Shown piece by piece: positions 4,999 through 5,054 of a stretch of 5,054 bases of DNA. Source of the DNA: an archaeon. GTDB lineage: Archaea; EX4484-52; B79-G9. The first letter of the stretch is position 1; every line of letters begins with the position of its first letter. Below the pieces are notes generated by a model, which saw nothing but the letters and a program-made list of their open reading frames with translations, searched no databases and had not been told where the DNA came from. The translations under genes were made by a program, and so were the position numbers. The stretch is taken from NCBI GenBank assembly GCA_030630425.1, contig DAOVNB010000064.1:1-5054 (forward strand), read 5' to 3'.

Positions 4999-5020
4999 TA
5001 TTTGCTCTTCTAAAAGATGT

Positions 5021-5054
5021 ATGAATGAATATGTTAAAAAAGGCGCTATTGAAA
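5021..5054 (+). CDS. Start of an unidentified gene, cut by the window edge
   Basis: Only eleven codons are visible (MNEYVKKGAIE), too few to identify a product. ATG 5021 is preferred because it lies about 26 bases after a TATA-like box and no SD is present. Another open frame starts four bases later (ATG 5025, MNMLKKALLK), and I cannot exclude it. The gene is divergent from taw1. Confidence 0.35.
   Translation, partial: MNEYVKKGAIE

Noticed and set aside
4838..5020. Possible small RNA (such as C/D box) in the divergent intergenic region
   Set aside because: A partial C-box-like ATGATG occurs on the minus strand, but no CTGA D box or paired guide layout was found; no tRNA or CRISPR structure is visible anywhere in the window.

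Overview
The window is archaeal. It carries three genes of the archaeal (phosphomevalonate dehydratase-type) mevalonate pathway and two tRNA-modification enzymes, Trm56 and Taw1. It also has archaeal-style promoters: TATA-like boxes about 25-28 bases upstream of start codons that lack Shine-Dalgarno (SD) sites, which implies leaderless mRNAs. The DNA is AT-rich. The lineage cannot be fixed from this piece alone.

Positions 2-2050 (+) are an isoprenoid operon with every gene overlapping the next. In order it holds the 3' end of the phosphomevalonate dehydratase large subunit (aconitase X family), its small subunit (307-705), a UbiX-type flavin prenyltransferase (696-1259) and isopentenyl phosphate kinase (1256-2050). 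In this pathway the dehydratase makes trans-anhydromevalonate 5-phosphate. A UbiD-type decarboxylase, not in this window, needs prenylated FMN made by UbiX to convert that to isopentenyl phosphate. The kinase then makes isopentenyl diphosphate. The UbiX gene has no ATG, GTG or TTG that preserves its FMN-binding N-terminus. It appears to start at ATT 696 behind a well-placed SD.

Positions 2051-3386 hold a stand-alone, more AT-rich gene (2178-3245) for a 355-residue protein of unknown function. It is built from about five 31-residue helical repeats resembling mTERF motifs, followed by a 72-residue unit present twice. Its promoter is bracketed by two palindromes that look like operators. This is the least ordinary part of the window. 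A T-rich terminator follows it.

Positions 3387-4837 hold two convergent tRNA-modification genes whose stop codons are only 2 bases apart. They are trm56 (+; 2'-O-methylation of C56) and taw1 (-; 4-demethylwyosine synthase acting at position 37 of tRNA-Phe).

Positions 4838-5054 are a divergent intergenic region. It has a promoter for taw1 on the minus strand and, on the plus strand, a palindrome, a TATA-like box and the first codons of an unidentified gene cut by the window edge.
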